A DNA stretch of 64,000 nt, from positions 32,689 to 96,688 of the forward strand of contig CAJVGD010000032.1 in the NCBI GenBank assembly GCA_910890315.1. Direction: 5' to 3'. The translations under genes were made by a program, and so were the position numbers. Origin of the DNA: Serendipita indica DSM 11827. Lineage: Eukaryota; Basidiomycota; Agaricomycetes; Sebacinales; Serendipitaceae. Shown here in pieces: positions 48,430 through 59,920 of the stretch (within the stretch, counting starts at the first letter, position 1; the number at the start of each line of letters is the position of its first letter). Below the pieces are notes generated by a model. That model was not told the origin of the DNA, did no database searches, and worked only from the letters and a program-made list of their open reading frames with translations.

Positions 48430-49770
48430 AATATGTAATTGTATCGTTCTAGAATATGAAACGAGTGCTACCGTTCACCAGGACTTTAAACTCTGATTGA
48501 CCTTGCCGCTCCTGCGAGCCGCCTAAGAATGCTACGACAACCAGCGCGTATACCTGCTTTGCGTATGTACCAGACTCTCCAGGTCCTCTGATTAGACCGA
48601 AAAGCGCGTACGTGTCCTTGCCGTGTTCGCTCCTCCCTCATCTAGCTTCCCATAAAAGGGCGACTCGTACTCTCTACTCTTGTCACGCCTCCCATCTCCC
48701 ACACGTCGGATTCATTTTCTTTGATAGCAAAGTTTGCCTGTTCACGTGCTTTCCAACCCTGTACTTGGTTCGCTCCTGGTCCCAACTGCACGTTCTGAGA
48801 TATACTGGGAGTAGGAATGGCAAAGAGGACGTGGATTTGCCACTCGGAACCACATTCGCCATCTCCTCATCCATCCGAAACAACGATCGCGTCCCGAAGC
48901 AAGGACTGGATCCAAACGACGTGCGCGAGTCATTTGCTTGCCCAAACAATCAACTCGAGAATTATCTGGGTATGAGCTGCGAGGTTGAACCGACCTAGTT
49001 ACTTGCCATGGTCGGCGTGCGGTATGCACTTCCTACCGCTTTCCCTCCTCGACCTGGCTCTTTGTCAGTCGCACTCTGGAAGGCGACGACCTGCATTTGG
49101 CTGATGCTTGCGCACGTTCCCCCTCGGGCTTGTGATCGAAATGGGGTATGTCATTTATTTATTTGCTGAAAACGACACCAAATCTTCGTGCTTTTGTTTG
49201 TGCGATCACCCGCATGGCGCCAGAGGTACAATTCTAAGGACATCGTGTTCATTTACATATATTCTCAGTGTTATATAAAGTACTTGTCGGTTCTGAATTC
49301 ATCGTCAGAATGCCCTCCAGTATCCTTAAACGACCAATACCAAGTCGGCATGGCATGTCCAAAGTCTCGTTGAGCATTGGGCACGGTCAAAGCGTGTCTC
49401 TGTGATACATCATGGACGAACCTTTGATAGATGCGGTGGATGTTCTTCTTTATGTGCCAGCTTGCGTTCTTCCGGCCGCTCATAGACATTGAGGGGCACT
49501 AGGATGGCCATTTACAAGGCACAAGAGAAAGGTCTCTCCTACTTGATTTGTGGGATAGTCTATGTGAATATTGACCATGGCCAAATCAGCCAGTCGAAGG
49601 CGTCGAGTCCAACGTCGAAAGTATTAAGGCTGGGTCGAAATACAACTTTGAACTCTCCACGACGCTTGACTGAGTCGACAGGCAAATGGATCCATGATGA
49701 ATAATACTCTGACAAACCGTTGTCATGCAGTTGATTCACAATGTCTATATCTGGAGTCGCTCACTTCTGA
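48430..49770 (+). repeat. NLR flank block, copy 3 (3' flank of NLR3)
   Basis: Aligns with 33,640-34,930 and 40,980-42,500, diverging gradually after 49,130. It ends around 49,770 in a stretch also related to the inverted left-edge copy near 1,160-1,215. No gene is recognised. Confidence 0.75.
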
Positions 49771-51162
49771 ACCGGATTCGGCTTTGTTCAGGCATACAAC
49801 GTCCAGGTTCACAGCTAAGCCCTTCGACTACTCATCGACTCCTCTAGGAGGGTTGACAGGACCTCTCGGCCAGCACGGACAAACTGGACCAATTTACGAG
49901 TGTGTTAAAGACGGTACTTACGTCTTTCTGACTGGCAGAGTCCCGGGTAGGGTCACGGTAGGTCTAATTATGCTTTACTTAGATTATTCCTCGACGTGAG
50001 GTTAATTAATTACTGTAATATGACGCGTAAACTGGGCGAAGGGATCAGATATCAGACTAGCGAATGTTACATGGAAAATCGGGTCCTTTTATACCTTTCG
50101 ACAAGCTTATGTAAGCATTATTTCGGAACTATTAGTCGGTAGCGGGAGTGCGTTGGAGGGCATAGGGTTGGTGGGAGTTGGAGGAACGGGGCAAGAGGAG
50201 TCCGAGACGAGGCAGCGATCCGACATCTTATATCGTGTCATCTGTGTAGGCGAGTCATCTATAGAGATGACTCTTGATGCAGGTAGGTCGTGCGCAGCCG
50301 TCCACATGCGAGCTTTTGCTCGCAGTGTCCAAAGCTGGCTACGGCCGGACCCGCGTCATGAGTCAGGTAAGTGACTATTCTCGTTACCAATGACTCTGTA
50401 CTAACATATACGAGTCATCCAGATGACTCTGAGTCTCGCAGGCTGGTCCGTAACAGAGTGCAGGTTGAAATTCTAAAGGGTCGTGAGGCCTGTCAAGAGC
50501 TTAGGCTTGACGGCGTGTATTTTGTGGTCTCGCAGCTCATGGCACTTCCCGTGTTCAATCCCGACGAGCCATGGCGAAAACGCCTTTCCTCGTCAAATGC
50601 TGTTCGGCCAATATCCGAGTTAGGGAGTGGCGCATAGGGTCCCATTTTCTCATGATTATATATTAATGTCTAGGATCCGATGCCCAGTATTCTTCTTCAC
50701 GATCTACGATAAGATGCCCCGCGTCGGTGACCGATGCACTGGTGATTTCTTCTTCCCTAATGCTCGCTCTATCAATCACTAAATTCTCATCGAAGGTGAA
50801 TTGTTACTTTACCCCGCTTACAATGATCTGCAACCTAGTTGGGTTATCCTCTACGACGCTTGGCCGATATCCCCAGTGATGATCTGGTCTGCCAGTCTGC
50901 TACCATACGCCAATTGAGCTGCATGCACCAACAATCTTTTGCCCTCTGGTTGATTCGCAAGGACCGTGCTCTTCATGTCCGACTTCTGGAGTCACGAACG
51001 GCCAGCCTTCTCAACTGGGTTACCAGGCCGTCGAGGAACCCTCTCGTGCCAACTTCAATTCCTCATCTTTGACTACACTTTACAGGTCATCACATTCAAC
51101 GCTCTCCAAGTGTATTCAATTCCTAGCAAGCCATAGTAATACAACATTCATCGAATCTTATC
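49771..51162. other. Interval before the retroelement without a recognisable gene
   Basis: Short open stretches (49,694-49,999, 50,153-50,374, 50,371-50,637, 50,839-51,072) show no family motif. The piece SRFTAKPFDYSST...GTYVFLTGRVPG near 49,800-49,945 reads protein-like and ends at a possible donor, so a fragment of an unknown gene is possible. Confidence 0.4.
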
Positions 51163-51431
51163 CTGGTTGGAGACCAGAAGGTCTCGCCATGCTGCGAGAG
51201 CGAGCGAGGAATGGGAGCTCCAGGAATAGAACTTAGAAGGAAAACAGTATAGATAGAGAATATATTGGAAAGAATTAATTGACAAACGACGAAATATGAA
51301 ATCGAAAAATGGAGGTGCGGGTGGAGGTGGCAAGAGCCGCAAACGAAAGGCTCCGCCAACCAACATCAACGCAAGCCCGCTGCCGACAGCACGGGCGTAG
51401 CGTGGCCCCCAAAAGGCTGAAAATTCGTCGA
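51163..51431 (+). repeat. Split direct repeat A1 of the retroelement
   Basis: 269 bp, matching 57,483-57,751 with no difference that I can find. It contains the likely ORF1 start at 51,296 and an in-frame TAG at 51,398-51,400. Confidence 0.93.
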
Positions 51432-53446
51432 AAGAACAACCAGAAGACAACCTGAATCAGCCGAGAAAAGCAGACAATAAGCACGTCAAAGATGGTGAAA
51501 AGTCAAAATCAAAACGACCAAGGCAAGAGTGCAAGGTCGAAATCGTCGAAAAGAAGCAGCGAGTCGAGAAAAGAAAGATCCAAGGCTGCGCTGGAAGCAG
51601 CAAAGAAGAGGCATGCCGCAAAATCCGAAAGACGTACCAGGACGGCATTGCACGCCTCCAGGCTGCAATCAACCAGGACACGACGGAAAGCAGGAAGATC
51701 AACGACAAACTTGCGGAGCTTGCGGTTGACAGCAGCAAAAAGCGCGTCAGCAAGCGGTCGAGGCGGCAGCGGAGAGGAAGGAGATCCTCAAAAGACTCGA
51801 AAAGAATAAGGAGCTCGCCGAGAGCATCGAAGAGAAGATAGAATTAGCCGCGGCAGACAAGGCACGCAAGGAGATGGAGAAGATGGATGTCGACGAAACC
51901 GGCGAGAACGAGACGACAAGCGATGAGGACAGCAGCGAGTCCGAAGTGAATCGGACGAATCACAATCGTCTGGTAGCGAATCTTCGTCAGAGTCATCATC
52001 ATCATCGTCACGACAAAAAAAAGGAAGAAAAAGGGAAGGGCGAGAAGAAGAAAGAAGAAGAAGGGCAAGGGCGAGAAAGGAAAGATCAAACTCATCGGCG
52101 CGAGCGAAGGGTCAGATGGCAGTCGGCTGGAGGCCGGCAGAGCCAAGACAAGCGATCGAGCGATCAGAACCGGTGGACAGTAGAGCGCCACGGAGGAAAC
52201 GCGGACAAGTCAGGCGCCGAGGCCAGAGATAGCCGACTACCATGGCAAGCCTGGAGGACGGGAGGGGCAGGAGAGACATGCCCAGGGAAAGAACGAGCTG
52301 TACCGCAAGGTACTAGATGGCTACAGTGTGTAGCAAGAGCGGGAGAACTCGAGCCGAGAGGACCGGCGAGGCGACGTGAGCCAGCACGCACGGAGCGTAA
52401 GTCGAGCTGGGAGGACCAGACTCGACAATGGCAATCGTTGTACGCAATCGAGCGTAGTTCCAAGATACGTATACATCGAGATGACGTGTCGCGTCCACGA
52501 GGTCGTGCCAAAGCCGAAGGCAGACCCCTCCTCCCCAAAGCCGAAAAATCCCAAGAACGGGAATCGGAGGGAGAGGAGGAAGAGACTGAGACCGACGAAA
52601 CTGGCACGAGCCAGCGAGCGCAGCTGAGGCAGGGCTGCTAGACTTGAGCGGGCAGTACAGTGCCACGATGAGACCCGGAGCGAGAACCGGCAGACAGAGA
52701 AAGGATAGACGAACGCGATGGAAAACCGGCACGAGGCCGAGAGACTGAGCCAGAGGAACGATCGCATGGGCCGAGAGCTACCAAGAGCGCGCGAGCGTCC
52801 AACCGAAGGACTGGGAACGCCGAGAATCAAGAAAAGATGGATTGGAGACTTACGCGAGCGCAGATACAACAACGTTTGTCAAGTTTGGAAGTGGCAGGGA
52901 CGACCCCTGGGACTTGGCGAGATGGGTATCGCCGTAAAGACGACCAAAGGAAAGGACAAACCGAAGGAGAAGAAGAAGCAGGCGGAGCGCGAAGTCGACG
53001 AACGGACGCGCGCGATCGACAAGTTGCTGGAGGGCATGAAGGACCGCCAGAGCCGGAGGAGGAACGGAAGAAGGAGAGGAGGACAATATGGACGGCTCGG
53101 AAGCAGAAGGAAGAGCAAAGTGCGACAGAAATGGCCACGCAAGCGAGATAGCGAGTTGAGGCAGCGAGGAGACGAGGACAGCGAGAAGAAGCATCACATC
53201 ATGGCTGATGAAAACGACGAAAACGAGAGCGAAGGAAGCCAGGAAGAGACGGGCAAAGTGCCCAAAGGAGAAGAGGCGGAGGAGAGGAAACCGAGCGGCG
53301 AGCCAATCCCAAAGTCGAAGTGGAAAGGCTACATCTACGTACCTATCAAGGAAGAGACCGAGGAGACCGAACAGCAGCTGCCAAAGGCAGACGAGATGAC
53401 TGGACGCACTACTCGTCGCGCGGCTAACCGAGTAATCGAAAAATAA
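51296..53446 (+). pseudogene. Retroelement ORF1 region, lysine/glutamate-rich, frames broken
   Basis: The ATG at 51,296 inside repeat A1 opens 34 codons to TAG. In the same frame, coding-like sequence continues (KDGEKSKSKRP, TYQDGIARLQAAINQ) to about 51,745. The coiled-coil-like sequence then moves to another frame (EAAAERKEILKRLEKN, EKMDVDETGENE), and again near 51,945 to a serine/arginine-rich frame. Open stretches at 51,874-52,641 and 52,718-53,446 are highly charged. Such a charged, coiled-coil N-terminal ORF is compatible with an ORF1/gag-like role, but no named domain is visible. Biased composition alone could keep several frames open, so exact lesions are uncertain. Confidence 0.5.
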
Positions 53447-53578
53447 TATTGACATATATACAGAAGTTGACAACGAAATCGACGAGATTGGTTCGATCCC
53501 ACGGAAGTTAATGGAGGCCTTCGCCGAAGGAACCCCGTCCCCTCACTTTCCTCACAGACGAGTTCTTGAAACGACAAG

Positions 53579-54310
53579 ATGCATACAGAATTAGCTACAA
53601 ACGGGGTACTCGAACACCCGGTGTACGAGAAGAGTGACAAGTCGATTCCACTCGACGAAGGGATCGCAGCGATCAAGCGGCACTACAGTCTGATGAAGAG
53701 CAACTGGCCGGATGTTGCCAAGTTCTGGAAGTCGTTCTGGAACAACTTATATCACAGTAAGGTGATATCGAAGAACGAATGGCCCGTGCTCCGCGAACTA
53801 GCAATCGAGACAATCCAACGATGCATCCCAAACCCGAAGGCTGGCGCGAGACTTGTGCCAGATCCGAACGACGAGAAGGCACTGATGCGGGCAGAGATGA
53901 GGGTAAACGTCGGATATGTCGACCGGCTTGACGCGCTGGAGAATCGAGTCGAAAGGAGTGGGGCGAGTATGGGAAGCTCGGCGAGCCTGTCAAATGGGAA
54001 AACGGACGGCAGGAAGGATGGAGGCAGAGAGGATCAGGAGAGGAAACAAAGGCGAGGGTAGGTGTTTCATGCCGATACGGGCCACCAATCGCGCTTCTGC
54101 AGCGCAAGACGCCAAATCGATGGCGCAGACGTCAACGTCAAAAAGAATGCCAAAGGGGACTGGACGCTTTTCGATGGAACGTCCTTCTGCTGGTCATTCA
54201 ACACGGCCAAAGGATGTTCGGCGAGCCGTTGTGCAAATGGAAAGCACGTATGCACGGGATGCCTATCAGCCAGCCACAGTGCCCAATCATGCAAGCGCGG
54301 ACAAAACTGA
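53579..54310 (+). CDS. Gag-like ORF with cysteine/histidine motif, one in-frame TAG
   Basis: The ATG at 53,579 runs to TAG at 54,059-54,061, and the same frame then stays open to 54,310. The second part holds FCWSFNTAKGC, CANGKHVCTGC and HSAQSC, a cluster of Cys and His residues typical of the protein preceding reverse transcriptase in fungal Ngaro elements and likely to bind nucleic acid. If the TAG were sense, the product would be 243 aa. The TAG could be a mutation, a read-through site, or be removed by splicing (a GTAGGT sits at the stop). I cannot tell which. Confidence 0.7.
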
Positions 54311-54319
54311 CACGAATGG

Positions 54320-55975
54320 AAGACAACCAGAGCCAGTGACCCCGCTACAGGCCAAGAAGTGGGAGGAAGCGCTTAAATATCTTGATATTTTGGAGGAGCA
54401 TGCGACGCTCATAGATGGACTTAAGAACGGCTTCAATATGCAGTGCCAGTTGGCAATTGACGAAACACGAGTATACCCACACCTGAGGTCAGCGGTCGAG
54501 CACCCCAAAGTGATAGAAGATCATATAGAAAAAGAGGTTGCAGCAAATCGATATGACGGCCCACATACACGCGAGGAAGTCGAGAAAAGGCTGGGCGCAT
54601 TTGTGGCAAACCCACTTGGAACGGTCGACAAGGCGAGTGGAAGGGAAAACGCGTAATTGAACACCTATCATTCGCCTACGAAGATGAACAACAATCAGTA
54701 AACGCACAAACGAATATCGAGAACCTCGGAACGAACTGGGGAGGACTGGCAGAGATGATAGAGCTCATCGTGACCTCGCCAGATGGAGCACAAGGTGCAA
54801 CGATAGACTGGGAAGCGGCGTTCAGAAACTGCCCTATACGTCCAGAGGATTGGAGATACGGAGTAGTCGAATGGAACGGGAAATTCTGGATCGACAAGGC
54901 GGCAAAGTTTGGCGCAAAATCATCCGTTGGCATATTCGAACTACCGAACAGAGCGTTCGTAGAAATCTGCACACGGAAAGAGCTCGGAACGATCATATAC
55001 TGGGTAGACGACCTGATGATCCGACGACTTCCAGTACGGAGAGACGGGGAGGAATGGATATATGGAATGGGAATAGCGAAAATATTGGAGCTTGGGGAGG
55101 AGCTGGGAATCCCCTTTCCGCCGGACAAGGTGCGCGACTTCGCCAACATCACGACGTACGTCGGCTGTGACTGGCATTGGCAAGAACGTGCAGTCAGTGT
55201 CAGCGAGTCAAAGCGGAAGAAGAACCTAGCACTGGTACAGGAGGTGTTGGAAGAAGGAAGGAAGACGTCCGGGGAAAGGCTGCAGTCATTATGCGGGAAG
55301 CTGGCGCACCTAGGAATGATAATTCCTGAAGGACGAACGCACACGAGAGCTTTATGGGCGACGGTAGCGAAAATGGGCCTACCGAACCAGCACTCGAAGT
55401 ATATCAAGTGGAACATGCCGGAGAAGGCGAAGTGCGACCTCAGATGGTGGAAGGAAACGCTCGAGAAGCCGGAGATAAAGATTCAGCTATGTACACAACG
55501 CGAACCAAACTGCAAGTACCGGATCTACACAGACGCGTCGACGGGATGGGGACTGGGCGTCGTGATCGATGATGAATACGACAAATTCAGGTTGGAAAGT
55601 GACTGGAGAACGAGGGAGGGCGATGGCGCAGAACGAGAGATTGGATGGGCAGAATTTGCGGCGGTCGAGCTAGCAGTCGAGTTCATACTGCAACGGCCAG
55701 AAGCGGAAAGGACGCACATAGAGATTTGCACAGATAACCAGGGCGTAATTGGCGGCTGGAAGAAGCGGTTATCGAGAAACGAGGCGCAAAACGAGGTTCT
55801 CGGGCGAATTCTACGCCGGCTAGTGCGAGCAGAGGCATACCTGACACTGACATATGTGCGGTCGGAAGAAAACCCAGCCGACGGGCCATCGAGGGGGCTA
55901 GAGCCGCCCGGATACACTCAGAGGAAGCTGGGGAGATTCCCAAGGTCATTGGTCGGTTATGTACGAAGAGCCTAG
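54320..55975 (+). pseudogene. Reverse transcriptase / RNase H of the retroelement
   Basis: The first part (HLRSAVEHPKVIEDHIEKE, GAFVANPLGTVDK) is read in one frame to about 54,635. The rest, from GEWKGKRVIEHLSF to the stop at 55,973-55,975, is one base out of phase. Reverse transcriptase motifs are ATIDWEAAFRNC (first aspartate), YWVDDLMI (catalytic D-D pair) and YVGCDWHW. RNase H shows YTDASTGWG, AAVELAVEF, CTDNQGV and the closing NPADGPSRG. The gene would copy element RNA into DNA. The single shift at 54,635 separates the first reverse transcriptase block from the catalytic core. Confidence 0.85.
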
Positions 55976-56202
55976 GATGAGAATCGATGGTGAGAAGAGA
56001 CTGGACGAACAAGGAACCCGAGAGAGATGAGGACGCAAAAGATGAAAGTTGGACAAAGCCACGCCAGATGATAATTAGGCGAAGCTACCAGATGGCGAAA
56101 AACAGAAAGAGACAAACGAAGCCGAGAACGGCGAAAAAGAAATGAGAAGATCGGAAAGAAAAAGCCGCAAGCAAGCGAGCGAATGGCGAGAGGCAGAGGA
56201 AG

Positions 56203-57269
56203 GTGTCGAGGGCAGACAAGAACGAGAAAGATATCGGAAACCTACTAAAACAGACGATCAGAACCGAGTCGACAGAGGAACGCCGGCACCAGGCAGAGGA
56301 GAAGCTTACAACGGCGCTGAATCATGGTCTCACAGAGCAAACGCGGAAAGGATATAGCGGCTACGTGAAGAAATTCGAAACGTTTGCCGAAGGATCGAGG
56401 TCCCAATCGAAAAGCCCTGCCAAGCCGACCGGAGATAGTGAGCTTATTCATAGCGGACGGCGCAGGTGTAACCGGACCGGGCACAGCACGGAAAAAACTA
56501 TCGAGCATAAAATCGTGGCACAAAGACAACGGGATGGAATTCATCGAACCTACAAACACGAGCAGAATAATCCGAGGCATCGAGAGGATGTGGCCGAGAA
56601 GAAAGGAACCGAAGGAACTAAGACGGCCGGTGACCTCGGAGATGATGGAGAGACTAATCGGAAAGTGGTACGAAGGATCGGCGGAAGAGGTAGCGGCGCT
56701 AGCGATAGCGATGACGGCATGGTGTGGCCTATGTAGATTGGGCGAGCTCCTGCCAGCGTCACCAGAAACGAAGGAAACGGATCGATACCCGAAACGACAC
56801 CATTGGACAGTGACGAGGCGAGACGGCAATGGAAGCGGCGGCATCAAGTCTCTACCTGCCATGGACGAAGACGACTGGGAACAGAGGAGCGACAATCGAA
56901 CTGGTCGAGCAAAGGAACAAGCAACCGTCAAGAGCCATCGAGCGACACCTAGCAAAGTCAAGAATTGGAGACGCTCGGGCGATGCTGTGTGAATTCAAGA
57001 GCCGGAACGGCGAGAGAACGACAATGACAAAGGCACAATTCATGAAGATGTGCAACGAGGTGTGGAGCCCAGCGGGTTCAGGAAGTTTTACCGGGCACTG
57101 TTTCCGAATTGGTGGAACGACGGCATTCCTGCTGAGTGGCGTGGATGTGGAGATTGTGAAGAAGATGGGACGTTGGTCTTCAGAGAGCTTCAAGTTATAC
57201 TGGAGGAACACAGGCGGAATAATCGAATACCACGCGGCAAATGTACAATGGAAGGATAAACGGCTATGA
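56203..57269 (+). pseudogene. Tyrosine recombinase of the retroelement
   Basis: The N-terminal SAM-like part (LTEQTRKGYSGYVKKFETFA) changes frame near 56,385 to LFIADGAGVTGPGTARKKL...RRPVTSEMM. It shifts again near 56,825 to SSLYLPWTKTTGNRGATI...GRWSSESFKLYWRN, ending at 57,267-57,269. The catalytic residues are visible across the pieces: arginine in CRLGELL, H-x-x-R in HCFRIGG, tryptophan in GRWSS and the tyrosine in YWRN. The enzyme would insert a circular DNA intermediate. Two frameshifts make this copy unlikely to produce it. Confidence 0.85.
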
Positions 57270-57359
57270 ATAGATACCTTCACCGGGCAAAATTGGGGGC
57301 GCTTAACAGCGGAAAGGCCCAGGCGAAGGCAGGAAGATGCGAAAAACGCAAAACTGGGA

Positions 57360-57483
57360 GCCTGCCTCGCCTGGAAGGCCCCCCACTTAAGAGTAAACCT
57401 AGGACGTGTCGTGACGGACAAGAAAACAATCGAGGATTAAACGGAAACGTTGACCAAGCGAGAATGACGACGAGAAAAGCAGC
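57360..57483 (+). repeat. Split direct repeat B1 of the retroelement
   Basis: 124 bp, matching 57,844-57,967 with no difference that I can find, and directly abutting repeat A2. Confidence 0.92.
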
Positions 57484-57751
57484 TGGTTGGAGACCAGAAG
57501 GTCTCGCCATGCTGCGAGAGCGAGCGAGGAATGGGAGCTCCAGGAATAGAACTTAGAAGGAAAACAGTATAGATAGAGAATATATTGGAAAGAATTAATT
57601 GACAAACGACGAAATATGAAATCGAAAAATGGAGGTGCGGGTGGAGGTGGCAAGAGCCGCAAACGAAAGGCTCCGCCAACCAACATCAACGCAAGCCCGC
57701 TGCCGACAGCACGGGCGTAGCGTGGCCCCCAAAAGGCTGAAAATTCGTCGA
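57483..57751 (+). repeat. Split direct repeat A2 of the retroelement
   Basis: 269 bp copy of A1 (51,163-51,431). It also repeats the ORF1 start codon and the TAG that follows it. Confidence 0.93.
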
Positions 57752-57843
57752 CCCACCCACCGCGCCCTAGGTGATGCTCTGCAGGCGTGAGCGTGAGCGT
57801 GAGATGTTGGCCCACCATCCCACCCAGAGCCACTCCCGCCCAC

Positions 57844-57967
57844 GCCTGCCTCGCCTGGAAGGCCCCCCACTTAAGAGTAAACCTAGGACGTGTCGTGACG
57901 GACAAGAAAACAATCGAGGATTAAACGGAAACGTTGACCAAGCGAGAATGACGACGAGAAAAGCAGC
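57844..57967 (+). repeat. Split direct repeat B2 of the retroelement
   Basis: 124 bp copy of B1, forming the right end of the element. It is separated from A2 by a 92-bp GC-rich spacer found nowhere else in the window. Confidence 0.92.
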
Positions 57968-58559
57968 CGATCTCTCAGAAAGAGCGTCGCGAGGAGGGAT
58001 CCCCTGCTTCCCGGTTTGGATCAATAGAATAAGTCGAGAGCTCTAACCAAGATCTACAACAAATGTCGTCGGGAGCCATCTGGCAAGATGCTGGCCGTGA
58101 CCTTTTCGCCAATATCCAGTTGATTACTCACCGAAATATCCTCTCGGGAGATATGATTGCTCCTCTGCGTACGTCATGATCTTCGATGCGTACCTTGTTT
58201 GCTACACTCTATGCCGCTGGCCTGAGTCTCGTAGCAGGCACCATTTGTCGCTCCACGGCGGGTTTCCGGTCGTTTTGACTTGACCAGCGTGAGATAACAA
58301 GTCATAGTGCAGAAGTATTGACGGCGACGTAGGCGAGTCTAGGATCAACTCTGTACTCTCGTCGAGTCCTGACCCTAGTATCCACACCTTTGTATCTGTG
58401 CTTGCCATGAGCAATCTGTCTTGCATGAGAGGTGGTACAAGGCCGGAAGAGTGGCACATCCTTCCGCCTTGAAGATATTGGGATCCTACGTCCGTCGCCG
58501 TGGGGCACAGAAAGCTATACTGCCTTCAACGAGGAGAACGAGGGGACTTCTCGAACAAA
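57968..58559. other. Interval between retroelement and segmental copy
   Basis: A possible first exon begins with ATG at 58,062 (MSSGAIWQDAGRDLFANIQ) and ends at a GTACGT donor near 58,168, but no continuing exon was recognised before the chitin synthase copy. It may be the head of a gene cut by rearrangement. Nothing else is visible. Confidence 0.35.
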
Positions 58560-59435
58560 ACGCATGAACTTGAACCCACTCAGTCTTTTGAGGACATATT
58601 TCGAAAGGTTTGCTGAGCACCTCATTGTCCAAGTTTCCCTGGAAGAGTTCATATCGCTCCTTGGTTTTGTAATGACACGGTATACGTTGCGGGGTACGAC
58701 CATACCTATACGTATCCGCGCCTCAGTCTAGGCTTGTAGAAGATCAGAGGCGAGACTACAGGCGCCGTGGTAGAGAATGTCGATTGCCCGGAGGCGCAGG
58801 AGAGTTGTATCGGTCGGGATTGACGGTCGAGTACGGTCGCCCATTGTTATTCCCTAGCACACCCAATTTGCTTGCGCCGCTGAACGGCGTCGGTGCGCTA
58901 TCGTATCGTCCGCCACCGCCTCCATGGCCGGGCGTCAACGAAGGAAAGGTGAACATGTCCGTTGTACAAGCTCGGGTGTTGACCTCCAGGTGTAAGGAAT
59001 GCGCTTGGATTTTGATGGACGGGCTGATTGGAGACAACTTGGCCGGTGGATGTGAACAGGCTGTTGGGATTATCGTATGCGGATTGGTCGTAGTATCCTC
59101 CGTAGGGATTGTCATAGCCTATTCCAATATACGCGTCAGCTCGGGTTGATCCAATACCGTAGACATTGCAGATTGCGCTGGATGCCAGCTGGTCTAGACC
59201 GACAAACAAACGTAGACATATCCGAGTTGTATCCATATCCAGCGCCTCCAGCACTATAAGGCGGATAGCTGCCCTGCGAATACGCTCCCTGGTTATTGGG
59301 AGCGGGGTTGCTCGGTGGTCTTGGCGGAGGTGGAGGAGCACCAGTATTATTCGGATTATTGGCATTCCATGGTGAACCAGATTGGTTCTGACGCGGCGGG
59401 TACTGATCCTGCGGATGGTCAAACGGGTTTTCCAT
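58560..59435 (-). pseudogene. Truncated copy of the chitin synthase head
   Basis: On the minus strand this matches 27,260-28,419: exon 1 ([14 protein letters not shown]) and its intron, part of exon 2, then a deletion of about 270 bp (equivalent of 27,460-27,728), then part of exon 3 (YELF...). Homology stops at about 58,560, before any catalytic motif. Exon 2 also carries small indels, for example near 58,950. It was carried along with the NLR4 segment and cannot encode an enzyme. Confidence 0.9.
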
Positions 59436-59920
59436 CAGCGGCTATAGCTTTTGGAATCACAGAGTACGAAAATGAGACTGCCTCGACGAGATATTATCGT
59501 CCAGAAGAGGAGAATACGCGTATATTCTCCTTAGAGAGGAGAATAGATGGACGCGGTCGGGGACAAGGTGCGTATTTGATGGGCGGCAGATGAACGGAGA
59601 CGGTGAGCGTGGCCGACGTCGCCAGCATGTCCCTCGAAGAGCCAGTGCTCGGTATTTACACGGGAAATGTTGACATACCTGTGGATAACTCATCGACGGC
59701 CAAATAGCGTGTAAAGAACGACGCCAGTTAGTGCGTCGTCAACAAAGAGATAAGTAGACGAAGTGAACAAGTCCAAGATGCAAGTAAACAACTAGAACTC
59801 GCTCAGACTTGGCCTCGACAGTCGCCGGGTTATGAGCGCTACTGTGCAAGGCAGTGTGGCCGACAAGGGCCAATATGGCCTTCCAGCCTCCTTTGGATCT
59901 TGCCTATCCACCAGTCCATC
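59436..59920. promoter_or_regulatory. Copy of the chitin synthase/NLR divergent intergenic region
   Basis: Nearly identical to 28,420-28,904. It places NLR4 under the same 5' flank as NLR1, although the chitin synthase on the other side is now a fragment. Confidence 0.6.

Larger units (their letters stand above)
51163..57967 (+). mobile_element. DIRS/Ngaro-type tyrosine-recombinase retrotransposon
   Basis: The element is bounded by split direct repeats: A1 (51,163-51,431), then internal region, B1 (57,360-57,483), A2 (57,483-57,751), a 92-bp spacer and B2 (57,844-57,967). A1 and A2 (269 bp) appear identical, as do B1 and B2 (124 bp). Internal order is a charged ORF1 region, a gag-like ORF with a cysteine/histidine motif, reverse transcriptase plus RNase H, then a tyrosine recombinase. 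This matches Ngaro-type elements, which integrate by a recombinase rather than a DDE integrase and make no target-site duplication. No aspartic protease was seen. Frameshifts and stops affect every coding region, so the copy is probably non-autonomous. Confidence 0.92.

Noticed and set aside
52164-53473. Several minus-strand open stretches of 140-207 codons
   Set aside because: They are leucine/serine-rich reverse complements of the charged ORF1 region and show no motif. Purine-rich coding strands keep the complement free of stops.
51163-57751. LTR retrotransposon with long terminal repeats
   Set aside because: The second A repeat is internal to the B1-A2-B2 end, no DDE integrase or protease is present, and a tyrosine recombinase is, so the DIRS/Ngaro layout fits better.
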